Shown: positions 17,567 to 26,636, counted from the stretch's first letter. The stretch: DNA of 64,000 nucleotides from Mycobacteroides chelonae CCUG 47445 (GCF_001632805.1 NZ_CP007220.1:4898001-4962000), one strand, 5' to 3'. Notes: generated from the letters alone by a model not told the origin. Numbers and translations: made by a program.

Positions 17567-20294
17567 AGGAGCGCACGATCAGCGTGTCGAGCAGCAGCCC
17601 GATGCACACGGTGGTGCCCACCTGGCCAATGGTTCGCAAATCACTGGAAAGCATCGCCAGCATCGTGAAGGCGAACACCAAACCCGCGGAGGTGACAACG
17701 CCTCCCGTACTTCCCAGCGCACGGATGAGTCCGGTGTTCAATCCGGCATGGGTCTCTTCTTTGAGCCGGGCGATCAGCAGCAGGTTGTAGTCCGATCCCA
17801 CTGCCACCAAGATGATGAACGTCAGCGGCAGGATCAACCAGTGCAAGGGCAGACCGACGAGATGCTGCCAAATGAGCACCGAAAGCCCGAACGCACCCGC
17901 GAACGAGAAGGCCACCGTGCCGATGATGACGAACGGCGCCACCAGACTTCGGGTGATGACCATCATGATCAAGAAGATCAGTGTGAAGGCCGCGATCGCC
18001 GCGATGAGCAGATCCGATGCGGCGTACTCCTTGATGTCCTTGTTGTTCGACCCCGCTCCGCCGATGTAGACCTTTGACCCCGCCAACGAGGTTTCCTTCA
18101 GCGCCGTCGTAATGGCATCAGGGAACTCGTTGACGTGTTCAATTCCTTCTGGCCCCATGGCATTGCCCATGTGCGTGACGATGAACCGGGCCGCTTTGCC
18201 ATCCGGTGACATCATCAGCGCCATACCGGTTTTGATGTCCTCATTGTCGAAAGCTTCATGCGGTATGTAGAAGAAGTCGTCGCTACGGGACGCATCGAAG
18301 TCGTTACCGACATTGATCATGTCGTCGAATGTCTGGTCCGTGGCGGTGGACTGCAGATTCGTCTGGCCGTAGGTGTTGACGATGAGGGCTTGTAGCGCTT
18401 CCTGGTCGTTGGCCGTGAGCTTCAACAGCGAAACCATCTGCGGCAACAACTGGTCGACGACCTCAAGGGAGCCCACCGCATCCTTGATGTCGGCGGCCAA
18501 CTTGTCGATGCTGTCCAGCATGTCGAACAGCGATCGGAACGACAGGCATACCGGGATGTCGAAACAGTGCGGTTCCCAATAGAAGTAGTTGCGCAGCGGC
18601 CGCATGAAGTCGTCGAGGTTCGAGACCTTCTCGTTCATATCCTTGGTGACTTGCTGCATATCCTCCATCGTCACGACGGTGTTGTGCATTTCATCCGCGA
18701 GCTTTTGCGTCAGGTCGATGGTCTGCCGCAAGACCGCCACCGAGTGCGCCATGATCTGGGCCTGCTTGTCGGTGTTGGCGTTCTGCGCCTTCGTGAAGGG
18801 CAGTTGCTGACCGTTCCCGCTCCCCTGAGTGGTGAACAGGTAAGGCAAAGAAGCATGTTCAAGCGCTCGTCCCATCGGCCTGGTGATGCTCTGCACCATG
18901 GCAACGCCGGGAAGCCGCACCAGGCTCTTGGAGACCCGGTCCAATGAGATGAAATCGGCCGAGTTACGCATGTCGTGATCCGATTCGACCATGAGCATCT
19001 CGGTGAACAACTTGCTCGGCGGGAAATGCCGGTCTGCCGCCGCAAAACCTTCCTTCGCGGGGGCGTCGGACGGCTGATAGGCCCGATCGTCATAGCTCAC
19101 CTGATAGGTGGGCACGAAGACCGCGCCCACGAGAACCGCTGCCGCACTTGCCACAAGGATCGGCTTGGGCCAACGCACCACACTGGCCCCGATACGCCGA
19201 TACAGATGCGCCTTGGCTTTCTGCTTGGGATCGAAGAGCCCGAACAGGCTGCCCAGATGCAGCATGGCCGGGCCGAGGGTGAGCGCTGCTGCGATGGTCA
19301 AGAGCATGCCGATGGCGACCGCCGGGCCCATCGTGTGGAAGTAGTTGAGACGAGCGAAGCTCAGGCATAGACCAGCGCCCGCGATCGTCAGACCCGAGCC
19401 GATGATGACATGAGAAACGCCGCGGTACGCCGCATAGAACGCGTCCTCCCGGCTCAATCCCGCGTTGCGCGCTTCGTGATAGCGCCCCAGTAAGAAGATG
19501 CCGTAGTCGGTGCCCGCGCCCAGCGTCAGCGAAATGACGATATTGACGGCGAATGAGGACAGCTCGATATATCCGAAATGTCCGAGGGTCGCGACAACTC
19601 CTCTGGCGACCAGCATCTCGACCAGAACTCCGAACAACGGCACCAGCATCGTGGTGACCGACCGGTACACCATGAGCAGCATGAAGATGATGAGGAAGAT
19701 CGTGACGATCGTGATGTTGTTCAGGCTCGAGTTCGCGACGCTCAACGTGTCCGAGGCCAGCGGTGCCGCACCACTGACGTAGACCTTGAGTCCCGGTGGC
19801 GGAGTGTCCTTATCGATCAGGTCCTTGACCGCGTCAACAGACTTGTTCGCCTGCATCTGGCCGATATCGCCGGCCAGACGCAGCAACACGAACGCGGACT
19901 TGCCGTCGAGACTCTGAGCCCCGGCGGCCGTGATCGGCTTTCCCCAGGTGTCCATCACGTACTGCACATGCTCGGTGTCGTTCTTGAGCCGGCGCACCAA
20001 CTCGTCGTAATAGTCGTGATCAGCGGCGCCGAGTGGCCGATCGGCCTCCAGCACAAGCATGGTCAGGCTGGTGGACGTCGACTCGTGAAACTTCTCCCCG
20101 ATTTGCAGCATCGCCCGCTGCGACGGCGCGTAGTGCGGGATCATCGGACCGGCGAGCTCGGCGGCAACGTCTTCCACGTGCGGCACGAACGTATTCGTCG
20201 TCACCGCGACAATGGCCCAGAAGACGATGATCGGCACCGCCAGGATGCGAACCATCCTGGGAACGAAGGGCCTCTTCACCCGGTGCTCGCTCAT
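17472..20294 (-). CDS. MmpL-family RND transporter
   Basis: The protein is 940 aa from the ATG at 20294, which overlaps the MmpS stop (ATGA). It has the two-fold RND layout: an N-terminal helix (ILAVPIIVFWAIVAVTT), a first periplasmic domain, a cluster of membrane helices containing GAGTDYGIFLLGRYHEAR, a second large periplasmic domain with coiled-coil features and a Cys pair (HCFDIPVC), and a final helix cluster with VGSDYNLLLIARLKEE. MmpL proteins export lipids and siderophores across the inner membrane. The MmpS partner points to the MmpL4/5-like class rather than the TMM flippase MmpL3. The cargo is unknown. Confidence 0.95.
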   Translation of the reverse strand: MSEHRVKRPFVPRMVRILAVPIIVFWAIVAVTTNTFVPHVEDVAAELAGPMIPHYAPSQRAMLQIGEKFHESTSTSLTMLVLEADRPLGAADHDYYDELVRRLKNDTEHVQYVMDTWGKPITAAGAQSLDGKSAFVLLRLAGDIGQMQANKSVDAVKDLIDKDTPPPGLKVYVSGAAPLASDTLSVANSSLNNITIVTIFLIIFMLLMVYRSVTTMLVPLFGVLVEMLVARGVVATLGHFGYIELSSFAVNIVISLTLGAGTDYGIFLLGRYHEARNAGLSREDAFYAAYRGVSHVIIGSGLTIAGAGLCLSFARLNYFHTMGPAVAIGMLLTIAAALTLGPAMLHLGSLFGLFDPKQKAKAHLYRRIGASVVRWPKPILVASAAAVLVGAVFVPTYQVSYDDRAYQPSDAPAKEGFAAADRHFPPSKLFTEMLMVESDHDMRNSADFISLDRVSKSLVRLPGVAMVQSITRPMGRALEHASLPYLFTTQGSGNGQQLPFTKAQNANTDKQAQIMAHSVAVLRQTIDLTQKLADEMHNTVVTMEDMQQVTKDMNEKVSNLDDFMRPLRNYFYWEPHCFDIPVCLSFRSLFDMLDSIDKLAADIKDAVGSLEVVDQLLPQMVSLLKLTANDQEALQALIVNTYGQTNLQSTATDQTFDDMINVGNDFDASRSDDFFYIPHEAFDNEDIKTGMALMMSPDGKAARFIVTHMGNAMGPEGIEHVNEFPDAITTALKETSLAGSKVYIGGAGSNNKDIKEYAASDLLIAAIAAFTLIFLIMMVITRSLVAPFVIIGTVAFSFAGAFGLSVLIWQHLVGLPLHWLILPLTFIILVAVGSDYNLLLIARLKEETHAGLNTGLIRALGSTGGVVTSAGLVFAFTMLAMLSSDLRTIGQVGTTVCIGLLLDTLIVRSFIVPALVRLLGTWFWWPTRVLSRPRREPVRS

Positions 20295-20734
20295 GCGGAC
20301 TTCACCCTGCACATGACGTTCGCGTCCGCATGGTCATCGGACATCTCGTCGCGGACAACGTCATTCACCCGTATCCGGCAACCGACCTGCCCCCCACGCA
20401 CCTGTACCGAAATGCTGCCCGAAACCACGGTGAGAGTCGTCGTCTCCGTATGTGACCACGGCAGCGTAGTCACATCCACCTGGTGCGGATGACCATCGAT
20501 ATCGACATAACTCAGCATCCCGCCATTCCCGACCGTGCCGAAGACCTCGTAGGTGAGCGTCTTGGGGGTGAACTCCGGTGGCGCCTGCGGCGGATTGACG
20601 GTGAGCACCGGTCCGGGAGCGGACAGTTCGTGCACCTTCAGCATCGAGCCACCAGCCACTCCCAGCGCGATGACGGCGACGAGCGGCATCCAGGCGCGTG
20701 CCAGGACCGTCCTGCCAACCGAACGTCGGCTCAC
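20291..20734 (-). CDS. MmpS-family membrane accessory protein
   Basis: The protein is 147 aa from the GTG at 20734, preferred because a GGGAGGG ribosome site precedes it and it opens directly before the single N-terminal membrane helix (WMPLVAVIALGVAGGSMLKV). An upstream ATG at 20785 is possible. The rest is the periplasmic MmpS beta domain: LTYEVFGTVGNGGMLSYVD, then TTTLTVVSGSISVQVRG and CRIRVNDVVRDE. It acts with the MmpL protein encoded immediately downstream, which it overlaps by 4 bp. There is no adjacent regulator gene of the kind often seen with mmpS/mmpL pairs. Confidence 0.93.
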   Translation of the reverse strand: MSRRSVGRTVLARAWMPLVAVIALGVAGGSMLKVHELSAPGPVLTVNPPQAPPEFTPKTLTYEVFGTVGNGGMLSYVDIDGHPHQVDVTTLPWSHTETTTLTVVSGSISVQVRGGQVGCRIRVNDVVRDEMSDDHADANVMCRVKSA

Positions 20735-20868
20735 CCGACCACCCTCCCGGACCTCGCGCCGTGTGCATGTCAATGAAGCTGACATAAGTACGGTCGGAAA
20801 TGCTATCAGCCAAACCTGGGAATGCGAGCGGCAACTTTCGCCGGCCTCGGCAATCCGTCAGATCGGTA

Positions 20869-21339
20869 TCACGACGCGCGCGGCAGCCGCCCCTTCAGCC
20901 GCCGCATCCGCAGCACCTGCGCCGTGATGTTGATCGACGAGATCATCGGAATGACCCCGAGGAACGTCCGCTCGGAGGGGGTGGCTCCATGTAGCTGCTC
21001 CAGGCTGCCGAGCACATAGAAACAGCCCAGGCTGAAGATGGTCGCCGGAATGGAGAACGCCCACAACGATCCGCGATCGGCGATGGCCTGCCGTGCAAAG
21101 GTGAGCTCATCGGGCGACATTGGCTCCCTTTTGCGCACCTTCCTCAAGACCAATGGATAGCCACCGATCCGGTCCGCCAGTGGTGACGACACCTGCTTCC
21201 TCAAGCGCGTGGTGTACACGAACATGCACGTCGCGAAGGTCAGCAGGGCCACAAAAGCGAGAATCGCCAGGTACCCGAAGAGGTGCCAGTTGTGCCCCAA
21301 GAAGTTCCAGTTCATCGCACCGTCCCTTTGCCCCGCCAT
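20869..21339 (-). CDS. Small membrane protein of unknown function
   Basis: The protein is 156 aa from ATG 21339 (GGGAG upstream); ATG 21315 is an equally likely start (MNWNFLG, with an AGGGA site). It has an N-terminal membrane helix (LAILAFVALLTFATCMFVYT), a charged loop with RKREPMSPDELTFARQAIADR, and a second hydrophobic stretch (WAFSIPATIFSLGCFYVLG). A C-terminal basic segment follows. I recognise no named family. It is divergent from the adenylate cyclase gene. A start-to-start gap of about 120 bp leaves room for both promoters. Confidence 0.75.
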   Translation of the reverse strand: MAGQRDGAMNWNFLGHNWHLFGYLAILAFVALLTFATCMFVYTTRLRKQVSSPLADRIGGYPLVLRKVRKREPMSPDELTFARQAIADRGSLWAFSIPATIFSLGCFYVLGSLEQLHGATPSERTFLGVIPMISSINITAQVLRMRRLKGRLPRAS

Positions 21340-21456
21340 CGAGGAATCTCCCTGGAGATACTCGGGGTTTCTTTGAATCAAGTCAAGGTTCCTGACACTG
21401 CCTGCGGCTCACAGGGTTCTGCCGACACCGGGTTGTAGGTGTGTTGTACTGGCGAG

Positions 21457-22461
21457 ATGGCCGAGTCTCGCGAGCTCAACGAGGTGGTGGACGCCGCGAT
21501 CGAGCAGTCGCTCCTCGGTGGCCCCCGCAAGTACACCCGGTCTCAGGTGTCCGAGCTGTCCGGCGTTCCGGTCGAACGCGCCCGCAAGCTATGGGTGGCA
21601 CTGGGCTTCGCCGCGGCGGAAAGCGACGACGAGGTCGTGTTCACCGATGCCGACGTCGCCGCGATCCGCACCTTCGCCGCATTGGGAACGGCTACCGCAG
21701 CCAACGAGCAGAGCCAGGTCACCGCGGCCCGCACCCTCGGCCAGGCCATGGCGCGGCTGGCCGAATGGCAGGCAGACCTACTGACCCGCGAGGTCGAAGA
21801 TCGCATTGCCAACGATGGCGACGCGTTCACAACCGGCTCAAGCGTCGACGCGGTTACACGCACAATCTCCACACTGACCGACTTGCAGGACTATGCCTGG
21901 CAGCGACATTTGGCTGCAGCACTCACCCGGTCGAATGAATCCGGCAGCACCACAAGACAATTGCTTGTTGGTTTCGCCGACATGGTTGGCTATACCCGCC
22001 TCTCCCGCCATCTGGACCTCGACGAACTGACCAACCTGCTCGAGACCTTCGAGACCGCACTCACCGAGGCAGTCACCACCCACGGCGGCTGGGTGATCAA
22101 GAACGTCGGCGACGAAGTCATGTTCGCCGCCGCGAGCGCCGGGGCCGGCGCGCGCATCGCCGTTGCCATGAATGCAGCGATTACTGCAGCAGCACAGGAC
22201 ATTCCGGATATGCCGCAGATCCGGGTGGGCCTGGCCTACGGACAAGTGCTCGTACGCTTCGGCGATCTCTACGGCACCGTGGTCAACGTCGCCGCACGAC
22301 TGACCGGCGTGGCCCGGCCCGGAACGATCCTTCTCGACGACGCCGCCGCGGCGGCACTGGGAGACGACGACGAGTTCGTTCTCCGTCACCTGCGCGGCGT
22401 GCGCGTCAAGGGGTTCTCCCGGTTGGGTTCGCATGTCTTGCGAACCCGCAAACGCTCATAA
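21457..22461 (+). CDS. Class III adenylate cyclase with N-terminal regulatory domain
   Basis: The protein is 334 aa from ATG 21457 (GTG 21439 is alternative). Residues ~1-155 match the helical autoregulatory domain found in mycobacterial cyclases such as Rv1264. From ~168 on is the class III catalytic domain: metal-binding D175 in GFADMVGYTRLS and D219 in KNVGDEVMF, with K215 as the purine-selecting Lys. The late GDLYGTVVNVAARL block carries the transition-state Asn and Arg. All catalytic residues appear intact, so cAMP synthesis is expected. The homodimer is cytosolic; pH sensing as in Rv1264 is possible but not shown here. Confidence 0.93.
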   Translation: MAESRELNEVVDAAIEQSLLGGPRKYTRSQVSELSGVPVERARKLWVALGFAAAESDDEVVFTDADVAAIRTFAALGTATAANEQSQVTAARTLGQAMARLAEWQADLLTREVEDRIANDGDAFTTGSSVDAVTRTISTLTDLQDYAWQRHLAAALTRSNESGSTTRQLLVGFADMVGYTRLSRHLDLDELTNLLETFETALTEAVTTHGGWVIKNVGDEVMFAAASAGAGARIAVAMNAAITAAAQDIPDMPQIRVGLAYGQVLVRFGDLYGTVVNVAARLTGVARPGTILLDDAAAAALGDDDEFVLRHLRGVRVKGFSRLGSHVLRTRKRS

Positions 22462-22498
22462 CGACCCAATGATTTTGACGGATAGGAAAGGACATCAC

Positions 22499-22942
22499 AT
22501 GGCGCAGTACATCGAGGAAACAATCTTCGAGGCACCCCGAACGACTGTGTATGAATTGTTCGCCGACCGCGAAGGGTACAACGAATTTCTGCCCTTCACA
22601 GTCAAGCTGGTCCGGCCTGGCACCACCGAACGGCAGGGTGTGGGGGCGATTCACCGAATCGGTGTGGGCCCGGTCGGCGTCAAGGAAGAGATCCTCGAAC
22701 TTATTGCCGGGGAACGCATTCAGTATCGCGTCGTCGGTGGACTGCCGGTGCGCTCGCACATCGGAACCATCACCCTCACCGACCACCCGCAGGGAACGGC
22801 CGTGCGCTATTCCATGGAGTCCACCCCGCTGATCCCAGTACCCGATACCGCGATGGTGTGGGTCCTGCGTAAATCAATGTCGAGCCTCGTCGACGGCGCA
22901 CGCCGGGAAGCGGCGCGCCGGGGTGCGGCCGGGAAAGCATAG
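22499..22942 (+). CDS. SRPBCC-family protein (polyketide cyclase/START-like)
   Basis: The protein is 147 aa from ATG 22499, with a GGAAAGGA ribosome site. The pattern fits the helix-grip SRPBCC fold: an N-terminal strand IEETIFEAPRTTVYELFADREGY, a central GVGAIHRIGVGPVGVKEEIL, and a long C-terminal helix (SMSSLVDGARREAARRG). These proteins bind hydrophobic ligands or act as cyclases, and the ligand is unknown. It begins 37 bp after the cyclase gene and is probably in the same transcript. It is followed by a long AT-rich gap. Confidence 0.88.
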   Translation: MAQYIEETIFEAPRTTVYELFADREGYNEFLPFTVKLVRPGTTERQGVGAIHRIGVGPVGVKEEILELIAGERIQYRVVGGLPVRSHIGTITLTDHPQGTAVRYSMESTPLIPVPDTAMVWVLRKSMSSLVDGARREAARRGAAGKA

Positions 22943-22962
22943 GAAACCAAGACTATTTGAGT

Positions 22963-23017
22963 CACGAACGTATTTTGAATTCCAGAGTAGAAATTTGCAT
23001 TTCTGGTTCAGTTCGTG
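22963..23017. repeat. Nested inverted repeats downstream of the SRPBCC gene
   Basis: An outer arm CACGAAC (22963-22969) pairs with GTTCGTG (23011-23017). Inside it, AGAAAT (22989-22994) pairs with ATTTCT (22999-23004) around a TTGC loop, flanked by CC/GG. No T-run follows, so it is a poor rho-independent terminator. A cruciform, an operator or RNA structure are alternatives. Confidence 0.45.
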
Positions 23018-23206
23018 CGCCATTCTTAGGCATTGCTAATTAATCACATTCGCCCCCCATAAACCGAGTGATCTTCATTTATTCAGATACCGGCGCTTTT
23101 ACGTGACTACCGACTCATATCGAATACTATTCCGTCACAGTTCCATCTCGCCTGAAAATACCCCCGGTCTCATCGGTATGCGCCTTCTGACATGGCAATT
23201 ATCCGG

Positions 23207-23224
23207 ACATCTGGGAGACATCTG
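23207..23224. repeat. Direct repeat ACATCTG-N4-ACATCTG
   Basis: ACATCTG at 23207-23213 and 23218-23224 gives a 7+4 bp spacing, i.e. an 11-bp period. OmpR/PhoB-family response regulators, including mycobacterial PhoP, bind direct repeats with this geometry. The bases differ from the published PhoP half-site, so the regulator is unknown. Confidence 0.4.
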
Positions 23225-23386
23225 ATTACCGCCGTGCGCCCGTTAGGTCACAGCCACAGTTCATATTCCGCATCAACTTCATAACCAACCTGAACGTCAG
23301 CTGGACGTCAATTTTGGGGCGTTATAAAGTTCAGCCATCGAATTTCACCAGCGTGATTTACACGCTCAAGCTAGGGAGTCGGGTCG

Positions 23387-23848
23387 GTGGCGATCATCAT
23401 CTTTGATCGAATGGCTATTCAGGTAATTGCCAGCGCTGGTTTATGTGCGGCCGCGTTCGTATGGGCGCCATCCGCAGTCGCAGAGTCATCCGGGAGCGCG
23501 CACCACGCGGTTGAAGACGGCCCCGGAGGCTCCGGCAAGGGTGCGTTAGTCGGCGCCCCCGCCGCAGGCGCCGCGCCCGTGGCCGGGGTGCCGATACTGC
23601 CGGGGCCTGTTGCGGCACCTGTCGTACCGGCAGCGCCCGTCATCCCGGCCGCACCGATTGTTCCTGCGGCGCCCGTGGTTCCGGCCGCACCGGTAGTTCC
23701 GGCCGCACCTGCCGTGGTCCCCGCGGCCGCGCCCCTTGATGGTGCCCTGGCCGCAGGCCCCGTGGCCGGAAAGGGCATCCCGGTCGGTTCCACGGTCCCG
23801 GGTGCGCCGACGCCGGGTGTCCCGACTCCCGCCGGTCCGCAAGGCTGA
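23387..23848 (+). CDS. Secreted Val/Pro/Ala-repeat protein
   Basis: The protein is 153 aa from GTG 23387 (GGGAG 8 nt upstream); ATG 23411 would still keep the signal peptide. The signal peptide (QVIASAGLCAAAFVWAPSAVA) is followed by a low-complexity mature region with about six tandem PAAP[VI][VI]-type hexamers (roughly 23610-23720) and Gly/Pro-rich ends. No catalytic motif is seen. It resembles Ala-Pro-rich cell-wall proteins of mycobacteria. It is monocistronic, with a long AT-rich promoter region before it and a strong terminator after it, which suggests a highly expressed, individually regulated surface protein. Confidence 0.82.
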   Translation: MAIIIFDRMAIQVIASAGLCAAAFVWAPSAVAESSGSAHHAVEDGPGGSGKGALVGAPAAGAAPVAGVPILPGPVAAPVVPAAPVIPAAPIVPAAPVVPAAPVVPAAPAVVPAAAPLDGALAAGPVAGKGIPVGSTVPGAPTPGVPTPAGPQG

Positions 23849-23871
23849 TAGCCAAACCAAACCCGATTCTT

Positions 23872-23918
23872 CAGTAGTGCCGAGGCCGCGAACGCGGCCT
23901 CGGCACTACTGTTTCTCG
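23872..23918 (+). terminator. Rho-independent terminator
   Basis: A perfect 18-bp stem (23872-23889 with 23894-23911, GAAC loop) is followed by TTTCTC. It lies 24 bp after the repeat-protein stop. On the opposite strand no T-run follows, so it mainly serves the plus-strand gene. Confidence 0.85.
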
Positions 23919-23935
23919 CCAAATATTCAGAACTA

Positions 23936-24751
23936 CTACTCTTGCACGACCACCGGGTCGCCGATGTTGACGTTGTCGAAGTACCACTGGGCTGCCGCCG
24001 GACTCAGGCTGATGCAGCCGTGGCTGACATTCTCATAGCCCATCGCCGGTACGGCCCACGGAGCCGCGTGCACGAACAGACCACGACTGGTGAAGCGGAC
24101 GGCGTACTCCACATCGATCTTGTAGCCATCGGCGGCGGTGACCGGGATGCCGACACTACTGGAATCCATCAGCACCGAGCGCTCCTTTCCCAGGACCGCG
24201 TAGGTGCCGATGGGTGTCGGATACTCTGGGCGGCCCATTGAAGCCGGAAATACCCCTTCTTCACCCAGGCGCGGAAGATGGTGCGGCGCAGGCAATCCCG
24301 ATACCCCGTCCGATGGCCTTCTCCACACTCCCTCATAGGACACGGTGAACGTGTGCCGCGAAATGCTGGCGATACCGACGAGAGCCGGGCCAGTTGTGAT
24401 CTCCGCGGGCTTGCCGCCCACCATGAGCTTTACGGTGCTGTGCGACGGCCAGAACTGATCTGGCATCCATTGCACGACGTTGTCCTCGAGCCATTCGTAC
24501 TTCCCCGTCATGGCGGGCGTGGAGGTGATCCCCAGCGCCCGCTCGGCGGCATAGCGATTGGCGATGACCCCATTGAATGTCACCACCACCGGATGTGCGA
24601 TGCCCACCGGCTTATCCGGCATGGGCGCAATGGATCTGACGTCCAGATCGAGCGGCAGGCTGACGGCCGCAGCCTCGATGCCGGGGGGACGCCCGGCCAT
24701 CGTCGCCGCGACCACGGATACTGCGACAACCATGTGAAGAACTGTCCTCAT
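23936..24751 (-). CDS. L,D-transpeptidase (YkuD domain), exported
   Basis: The protein is 271 aa from ATG 24751 (AAAGGGG ribosome site; an earlier start at 24784 exists). A signal peptide covers about residues 1-30. Residues ~40-130 form the immunoglobulin-like domain common in mycobacterial Ldt proteins. The YkuD domain follows, with the catalytic block H228 and SHGC (H244, C246). The enzyme forms 3-3 cross-links in peptidoglycan and is a carbapenem target. It ends soon after the YkuD domain without the usual longer C-terminal extension of LdtMt2, so it may be an LdtMt1- or LdtMt3-like form. Confidence 0.93.
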   Translation of the reverse strand: MRTVLHMVVAVSVVAATMAGRPPGIEAAAVSLPLDLDVRSIAPMPDKPVGIAHPVVVTFNGVIANRYAAERALGITSTPAMTGKYEWLEDNVVQWMPDQFWPSHSTVKLMVGGKPAEITTGPALVGIASISRHTFTVSYEGVWRRPSDGVSGLPAPHHLPRLGEEGVFPASMGRPEYPTPIGTYAVLGKERSVLMDSSSVGIPVTAADGYKIDVEYAVRFTSRGLFVHAAPWAVPAMGYENVSHGCISLSPAAAQWYFDNVNIGDPVVVQE

Positions 24752-24943
24752 CGACCGACCCCTTTGGGATGACCACTTCGTCATGAACGATGTGATCGTA
24801 TGGACGTGCCAACGCCCGAAGTAGCGGGCGCGCTTGCCGTTTCGGTAACGCGTTCCCCACGGTTTGATAACGAAAAAGTCCGCGAAAAACGCCCGCTAAC
24901 TGGTCTCAGAAAGACCCCAAATTGCCGCTTTTCCGGCAGCGCC

Positions 24944-25507
24944 TCAAGGGGAGATAAGCGTGGTCAAGAGCGGAGCCATCAGCGCGACGATCTCGTCGTC
25001 GCTGGCGGCCGCCAAGTCGGGCAACTGCAGGAGATAGCGCTGGCTGGCGATACCCATCAGCACGGCACTCAGCAGCGCCGCTCGCAGCCGCGCGTCAGGC
25101 TCATCGATAGTGGCCGCCACCGAACTCACCGCGTTATCGGTGACCTGTTCACGCAACAGTTCCAACGCATCCTCGCTGGTCATACTGTTGCGGAGCAGAA
25201 CCGCCATGGGCCCATTCGGCTCGGCCGCCCATCCCGAAAGCAACCCACGCAGGTAGTTCTCCGAGGTTTCGGCCGGGTTCGACACCGTCAACTCCTGTAC
25301 CGGGATCGACCACTGAACGGCCTCGCGGAAGAGGTTGCTCTTGCTCCCGAAGTACTGGATGACTGACGACTTGTCCACATCGGCCGCAGCCGCGATACCC
25401 CGGATCGTGGCTTTCTGGTACCCGACCTCGGCGAACACCCGACGGGCGGCCGACAGAATCCGTTGCCGTGTCCGCTGCCCCTTGCGCTCGGGTGTTGGTG
25501 AAGACAT
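24944..25507 (-). CDS. TetR-family transcriptional regulator
   Basis: The protein is 187 aa from ATG 25507 (GAGG 8 nt upstream; a longer frame to 25570 would run through the promoter). The HTH reads ILSAARRVFAEVGYQKATIR, then GIAAAADVDKSSVIQYFGSK. It is divergent from the methyltransferase gene. The 80-bp region between the starts is AT-rich with CAAC/GTTG half-sites around 25538-25564, a likely operator. The regulated genes are probably the methyltransferase and the flavin-type protein that follows it. Confidence 0.92.
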   Translation of the reverse strand: MSSPTPERKGQRTRQRILSAARRVFAEVGYQKATIRGIAAAADVDKSSVIQYFGSKSNLFREAVQWSIPVQELTVSNPAETSENYLRGLLSGWAAEPNGPMAVLLRNSMTSEDALELLREQVTDNAVSSVAATIDEPDARLRAALLSAVLMGIASQRYLLQLPDLAAASDDEIVALMAPLLTTLISP

Positions 25508-25586
25508 GGGCACATCCTCGCAGGAAATAAATATAGACAACTGTTGAGTTATCCTATCGACAACACTCACGAGAAGGGCCGCATAG

Positions 25587-26198
25587 ATGACACACGTGAT
25601 CGACTGGGATGGCGCCTACCGAAGCGACAGGCCAGCGTGGAACATCGGTGAACCGCAACCCGAGTTCGCCGCACTCATCGACCAAGAAGGTGTCGTTCGG
25701 GGCGAGGTCCTCGATGCCGGCTGCGGCTACGCCGAACTGGCACTTGCACTGGCCGCGCGCGGGCACGCCGTCGTTGGGATCGACCTGACGCCCACCGCGG
25801 TCGAGGCCGCCACACTCGCCGCCGCCGAACGCGGTCTGCGTACCGCCACCTTCCAACAGGCGGACATCAGCTCATTCACGGGCTACGACGGCCGCTTCTC
25901 CACCATCTTCGATAGCGGGCTGCTTCATGCGCTACCGGCTCAGCTGCGCGACGGGTACCTGCGATCCGTCCATCGTGCGGCGGCGCCAGACGCCTCGTTT
26001 TACATCCTGGCGTTCGGCACCGACGCGTTCCCCAACCACGACGGTCCGGCACCCACGCAGTTCACCGAAGATGCACTACGCGAGGTGATCTCGAAGTACT
26101 GGCAGATCGAGAGCATCCGCCCGGCCCATCTTCAAGCAGGGACGGGCCATGCAACTGCGCAACTGCCCGGACATCTCGTGATCGCCCGCAAGGTTTGA
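25587..26198 (+). CDS. Class I SAM-dependent methyltransferase
   Basis: The protein is 203 aa. Motif I is VLDAGCGYAELALALAARG, followed by VVGIDLTPTAVEAA (motif post I) and a FDSGLLHALP motif. This is close to tellurite-resistance/thiopurine-type small-molecule methyltransferases, which also start with an N-terminal W...G-Y-R-DRPAWNIGEPQPEF-like segment. The gene begins 80 bp from the divergent TetR start and ends 12 bp before the next gene. The TetR repressor may respond to the same toxic compound that this enzyme methylates (inference). Confidence 0.9.
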   Translation: MTHVIDWDGAYRSDRPAWNIGEPQPEFAALIDQEGVVRGEVLDAGCGYAELALALAARGHAVVGIDLTPTAVEAATLAAAERGLRTATFQQADISSFTGYDGRFSTIFDSGLLHALPAQLRDGYLRSVHRAAAPDASFYILAFGTDAFPNHDGPAPTQFTEDALREVISKYWQIESIRPAHLQAGTGHATAQLPGHLVIARKV

Positions 26199-26210
26199 GG
26201 GGTCGGGTCC

Positions 26211-26603
26211 ATGGCGTTCACGCCCAGGGAACAAGAATTCCTACTCCAACAACCCGTCGGCCACCTGTGCACCATTGGAGCCGACGGCGATCCACAGATC
26301 AGACCGGTCGGGGTGCACATCGGTCCGGATGGAGCAACGATAGATATCGCCGGTCACGCACTTGCGTCAACACAGAAGTGGCGCAACGTAATCAGCGATC
26401 CTCGCGTGGCCTTCATTGTCGACGAAGTGCTCTCGGTGCAACCTCCGCGGGCGCACGGAATCGAAATCCGGGGAACTGCGGAGGTGCTGCCCGGCCAAGG
26501 CAGCACCGACGGCGGGCTGAGCGGAGACATCATCCGGATCACCCCACACCGGATCATCGCGTGGGGAATCGACGATCCGCACACGCGCGGTAGGAAAGTT
26601 TAG
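26211..26603 (+). CDS. PPOX-class (pyridoxamine oxidase-like) flavin/F420 protein
   Basis: The protein is 130 aa. The split-barrel pattern begins FLLQQPVGHLCTIGADGDPQIRPVG and continues with KWRNVISDPRVAFIVDE and IEIRGTAEVL. This matches the small PPOX-type F420-dependent oxidoreductases that are abundant in mycobacteria. The electron donor (F420H2 or FMN) and substrate cannot be read from sequence. It lies 12 bp after the methyltransferase gene and probably shares its TetR-controlled promoter. Confidence 0.9.
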   Translation: MAFTPREQEFLLQQPVGHLCTIGADGDPQIRPVGVHIGPDGATIDIAGHALASTQKWRNVISDPRVAFIVDEVLSVQPPRAHGIEIRGTAEVLPGQGSTDGGLSGDIIRITPHRIIAWGIDDPHTRGRKV

Positions 26604-26636
26604 AAACCCGACTCAAGATCGGTCATGCTCAGCGGT

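Larger units (their letters stand above)
22943..23386. other. AT-rich 444-bp intergenic leader
   Basis: No gene is supported here. Base composition is visibly AT-richer than the surrounding coding DNA. The stretch contains nested inverted repeats (22963-23017), an 11-bp-period direct repeat (23207-23224), a TCACAGC element at 23248-23254, two ACGTCA repeats at 23294-23299 and 23305-23310, and a possible -10 (TATAAAG) around 23332. It probably serves as a complex promoter region for the Val-Pro-Ala repeat protein at 23387. Confidence 0.55.

Noticed and set aside
23610..23730. Short tandem repeats resembling a CRISPR or satellite array
   Set aside because: They are in-frame codon repeats for Pro/Ala/Val in a secreted protein, with no spacers.
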